NCBI GenBank assembly: GCA_946894095.1
Contig: OX335649.1
Span: 10,992,001-11,056,000, forward strand
Length of the DNA stretch: 64,000 nucleotides
From: Incurvaria masculella
Taxonomy: Eukaryota; Arthropoda; Insecta; Lepidoptera; Incurvariidae
Direction: 5' to 3'
A program made the translations under genes and the position numbers. Under the pieces are notes generated by a model that saw only the letters and a list, made by a program, of their open reading frames with translations, was not told where the DNA came from and searched no databases. Below, piece by piece: positions 60,770 to 64,000 of this stretch; position 1 is the first letter of the stretch; each line of letters starts with the position of its first letter.

Positions 60770-61850
60770 ATTTATCGCACAAGCGCATCTTAATTGAAAA
60801 ACATTGTTTTTTTCTTTAAATAAAGCAGCACCCCAACATGCGAACTTTACTGAAGAATCGTTGCATGTATGTATTCTGGCGGTTGGGTTAATGTACAAAG
60901 TAAAAGCGTGTTGATGATAAATTGTATACAAAAATAGATTTAAACATCTATTTTATTTTACATAACACTTAATTCTTACCAACCCACAGTGTACAGTTTA
61001 CTGATCTTTATGAAATATTAATTTGAATGTAAGTCTTACGTCGACTTACAGTTAAAAAAAACATCTATAAGTTTACGCATTAAGGACTGAGTTTTTCACG
61101 AACGAATATGATGCTGACAGTAAATAAAACCTTAATAATGAAATTATTTAATGAAAATTTTTTTTTATAAACACCTACATTTTATAGGGAAAAAGGCGGT
61201 AATAAGGTATCTCCGCTAAGATTACTACGTATTTTAGACCATTTGAATACTACTAGTATGGTAAAATGAGATGAAGCTATCAAAATAGCTTGAGAGCATC
61301 AAAACGTGTTGAAAAGGGGAGTACATAGGTGTCTATCTAGAAACGAATATTGTAAAGCGTCCCCTATACAGCACACGATACCCCCGCGCGCCGCCGCAGC
61401 GTGGGTATCCGAGTATCGATCATTTTTTCATTTCTCCGCCCTCCTCCAAGGGCCCTCCCTCGCGGCTCTGTACATAGACCTAGCTATATACCTCATACAT
61501 AACCAGTGTGTTTGGGGTTGTACGTACGCACGCTCACTGTTTTCATTCGAGTTGAGAGCGACTGAGCTTCTTATTTTACGGATAATTCGCTCGTTGCTTT
61601 ATTAAGAGAAGACGTAAGCATAAATTGGGTAGTTATAATTTATTACTGTTCATGGTACCGGGATCACCTCGAGATTTTATATTAGAAAATAAATTAAAAT
61701 TTAAAGAATTAAAGTTAATATGTTTCGTGTAGAAAAGTAACCAAGCTCACTCCGGGCTATAAACTATCCCAATGCAAACAAGGTATAAATCAAAACGTTA
61801 TTCCATTGAAAAAAGTACCAATCAACAAATACACTTTCACATTTATAATA
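60770..61850. other. Unassigned stretch with a small GC-rich patch
   Basis: 61379-61405 ('taccc ccgcgcgccgccgcagc' region) and 61436-61470 are GC-rich and CpG-containing, next to a 'gtacgtacgcacgctcactg' stretch. It could mark a promoter of an unknown transcript, but there is no supporting reading frame. Confidence 0.3.
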
Positions 61851-62110
61851 TTACTAGCTGAGGTACCCGGCCCCACTCGTGTCAATGTCGTTTTGGACTG
61901 ATGTCGGGCTGAATTATGTGCTGGATTAGTTATATGAGTTCCCTGTTTCACTCCTTTAGAGTTTAATTTTCACCACAAAAGGTAGCCCATGTCTTTCACC
62001 AAGTTCCATACTATCTCTATACCCAAATTCATCAAAATTGGTTTAGCTGTTCAGGCGTAAAAAAGCGTATGTTGTGTTACAGAGTTACTTTAGAATTTAT
62101 AATATAAGTT
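61850..62110 (+). repeat. Dispersed repeat, second copy of the 15.24-kb family
   Basis: 'ttactagctgaggtacccgg', 'atgtcgttttggactgatgt' and 'attcatcaaaattggtttag' follow the same order as 15236-15460. This copy is longer in the middle. Confidence 0.55.
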
Positions 62111-62399
62111 TGGATTAAGGACAATTATAATTAAACTACTTAATTAAATAATTATAGGCACAAAAAAGGAAATTAATATGTTTACGTGAAGTATACCCAG
62201 ATACCTTAATAGAGCGTTTCATGAGTAATTTTTTTTTATAAAACAGAAGTAAAAAACTGATCGGTTGGTTGGCCCGAGAAAGTATCGCTTATCTATTGGT
62301 CAGTAACATATCACCGCTCGTATTAAGCAGTATGTTTTCTATTTGATTATTCCATTAAAAGTAAAAAATGTAGGAACTTGGATGATATTTAACAAAGTT

Positions 62400-62600
62400 A
62401 ACAATTTCACACAAACTTGTAGTTTTAAACTTTAAACTGTGGTAAACACTCAAAGCCGAGGTTTTTCCCCCAAATTCAAAGGCAAACATGGTGTGAAAAG
62501 CACCTGGTCGGCCGGTATAGATCTCGTAGCCCCTTTGAAAGTTCGAAAGCCCATGGGCGCCAACGGGTGGTTCCGGGTAGATCTGGGGTACAATATATGT
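62400..62600 (-). repeat. Dispersed repeat, second copy of the 20.6-kb family
   Basis: 'ggtgtgaaaagcacctgg' and 'gttcgaaagcccatgggc' match 20775-20845. It is degenerate. Confidence 0.5.
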
Positions 62601-63057
62601 ATATCTTAAATAAAAAAAAATGTTGCCGTACAGAATCGATTGATTCGAACACAATGAAAGGACAAATAACAATTTGGAAAATTAAAAACATGTCCTCAGA
62701 CAGCTCTGTTTAAAAATTTCGTAATTTTTTTTATATAATTTTGTATCATTCTACTCTCATATTGTTATGAATTGCCATCAAAAAGGAAATATCGCAAAAC
62801 AAAAATAACTTGTAATTTTCTTCCCGTGTGGTATTTAAATCAAAATCGTTTGATGAAAATATCAACTAATTTGATTATCCGCCCATTACATTACATTCAG
62901 ACCAACAGACCAACTACCCTGGACATAGCTATATTCAAACAGGTATCCCATGTAACATAAAATACTCAGAGCACTCGCTGAAGAGAATCAGAGAATTATT
63001 TTGTAGTAGACAAATATGTTCTTGAGAACCCACCCTTTCTCAAATTCATTGAGTAAT

Positions 63058-63221
63058 TCATGGTTCAATACCGTTCTGCAAAGCATGCTGAGCAGTTCCG
63101 TTGACAGCGGCATACGATTTGACCGGTCCGTTGGGTACTCCAGCAGACTTCGAGCCGTCTGGACCGCCCCCCGCCGCGGCCGCCGCAGCCGCCGCCGCCG
63201 CTGCCGCGCACACGCTGCACT
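63058..63221 (-). CDS. Candidate last coding exon of an unidentified upstream gene
   Basis: The acceptor TGTTTGTCCGCAG opens an exon that reads, after two phase bases, CSVC, a run of 12 Ala, then GGGPDGSKSAGVPNGPVKSY and AAVNGTAQHALQNGIEP before TGA at 63058-63060. It is GC-rich against an AT-rich background and the Gly/Pro/Asn/Ser tail looks like the disordered C-terminus of a regulatory or RNA-binding protein. I do not recognise the protein. Its other exons would lie beyond 64000. It is not part of lin-28, which begins at 47296. The MITE 30 bp upstream of the acceptor leaves the polypyrimidine tract intact. Confidence 0.5.
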
Positions 63222-63248
63222 CTGCGGACAAACATAGGACTATTACAT

Positions 63249-63690
63249 GGTGGGCCTTCCCCAGAGATATCCCGCTCAACTGCCCATACAAACCTAGAAA
63301 TAAGATCATGCGCATATATCTTGTAGTAGTTCCAAAACTATATTCAAAACAGCTTTATTTGATGACCATTGACATTGTAATGTATTTGGATTCTAAGTTA
63401 TAAGGTTCGAAATTTTTAATTTTCCGCACGTTTCATACAAAAAGTTTGGAGGTGAATTACTCAACGATAAAACCAAATATCTAAATAATCTTAGTCATCA
63501 AGCCAAGCTTGTTCCATGAAAATTAAAAATCTGTTTAGTTTTTGTTTGATATTTTACTGCAGCGTTCGTGATTTATTTTTAGCTATAAGTCGTTTTATAA
63601 TATATTATTTATTTTAAGTCTGACCAAATAAAATATTATACGCATTATTTGCTTTGTGGATGTGTTGCATCCTCCTCATCACGAAGACGC
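63249..63690 (+). mobile_element. Copy of the 545-bp TTAA MITE beside the candidate exon
   Basis: 'ggtgggccttccccag' (degenerate left terminus), 'agctttatttgatgacc', 'ggaggtgaattactcaacg' and 'tgttgcatcctcctcatcac' match 21066-21510 in order. The right terminus is replaced by the tandem repeat that follows. Confidence 0.65.
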
Positions 63691-64000
63691 TTTTATTTTA
63701 TTATTCATTAGCTTGGGTTGTATGTATCTATGTATGTAATGGAATCTTTGAGATTAATTTTCGCCAGTTTCCAGAAGTCTGATAAATTTGAAACTTTGCA
63801 TACGTATCAAGGACCGATGACAATGCAATAATTTTATAACAGTTTCCCATTATCCTTATTAGGACCGCCAGGATTAATAAATTATTTTATTTAACACGCT
63901 TTTATTTAGCTTGGGTTGTATGTATCCTCGTATGTATCTATGTATGTAATGAAATCTTTGAGATTAATTTTCACCAGTTTCCAGAAGTCTGATTAATTTG
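63684..64000 (+). repeat. 198-bp tandem duplication at the window end
   Basis: 'agcttgggttgtatgtatc' through 'ccagtttccagaagtctgat' occurs at 63710-63790 and again at 63908-63990, an offset of 198 bp. Only two units are visible, the second cut by the window edge, so the array length is unknown. Confidence 0.7.

Noticed and set aside
63058..63221. The poly-Ala exon as the first exon of lin-28
   Set aside because: It ends in a stop codon and lin-28 has its own start at 47296 with an in-frame upstream stop.

Overview
The window looks like nuclear DNA of a lepidopteran insect. It is AT-rich and dense with transposable elements of types common in moths and butterflies: a tRNA-derived SINE, RTE, CR1-like and jockey-like LINEs, a Penelope-like element, a cecropia/mori-type mariner, Helitron debris and many MITEs. 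No bacterial-style gene organisation is present.

The one complete host gene I can reconstruct is lin-28, on the minus strand. Its five coding exons lie at 47257-47296, 12480-12646, 7858-8030, 6259-6379 and 3801-3902. All splice sites are GT/AG and the phases match throughout. Joined, they give 603 nt, a 200-residue protein with a glycine-rich N-terminus, a cold-shock domain, two CCHC zinc knuckles and a short Ser/Ala/Gly-rich tail. The 3' side carries two let-7 seed matches 30 nt apart (1634-1671). A TTAA-flanked MITE lies between the stop codon and those sites. Intron 1 is about 34.6 kb and holds most of the transposons. A GC-rich stretch at 47.46-47.76 kb is the likely promoter.

The most unusual feature is at 6.97-7.83 kb, directly downstream of exon 3. 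About five decayed tandem copies of the exon 3 region (period up to about 197 bp) lie there. They still resemble the cold-shock exon but carry frameshifts and stops.

Layout: 0-3.8 kb, SINE and Penelope fragments plus the lin-28 3' UTR; 3.8-12.7 kb, lin-28 exons 5 to 2 with MITEs, SINEs and a Helitron helicase fragment in the introns; 15.2-20.2 kb, an RTE tail and a nearly full-length two-ORF CR1-like LINE broken by one frameshift; 21-27 kb, MITEs, a 600-bp element with three internal repeats and a 0.7-kb foldback; 27.3-32.6 kb, a nest of two opposed RTE copies, a jockey insertion and a Penelope RT; 32.7-33.3 kb, the second, inverted copy of the 600-bp element; 36-46 kb, SINEs, palindromes and a mariner whose first catalytic Asp is Asn; 47.2-47.8 kb, lin-28 exon 1 and promoter; 48-63 kb, MITEs, nested SINEs and LINE remnants. 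At 63.06-63.22 kb there is a candidate last exon of a second, unidentified minus-strand gene that continues beyond the window.
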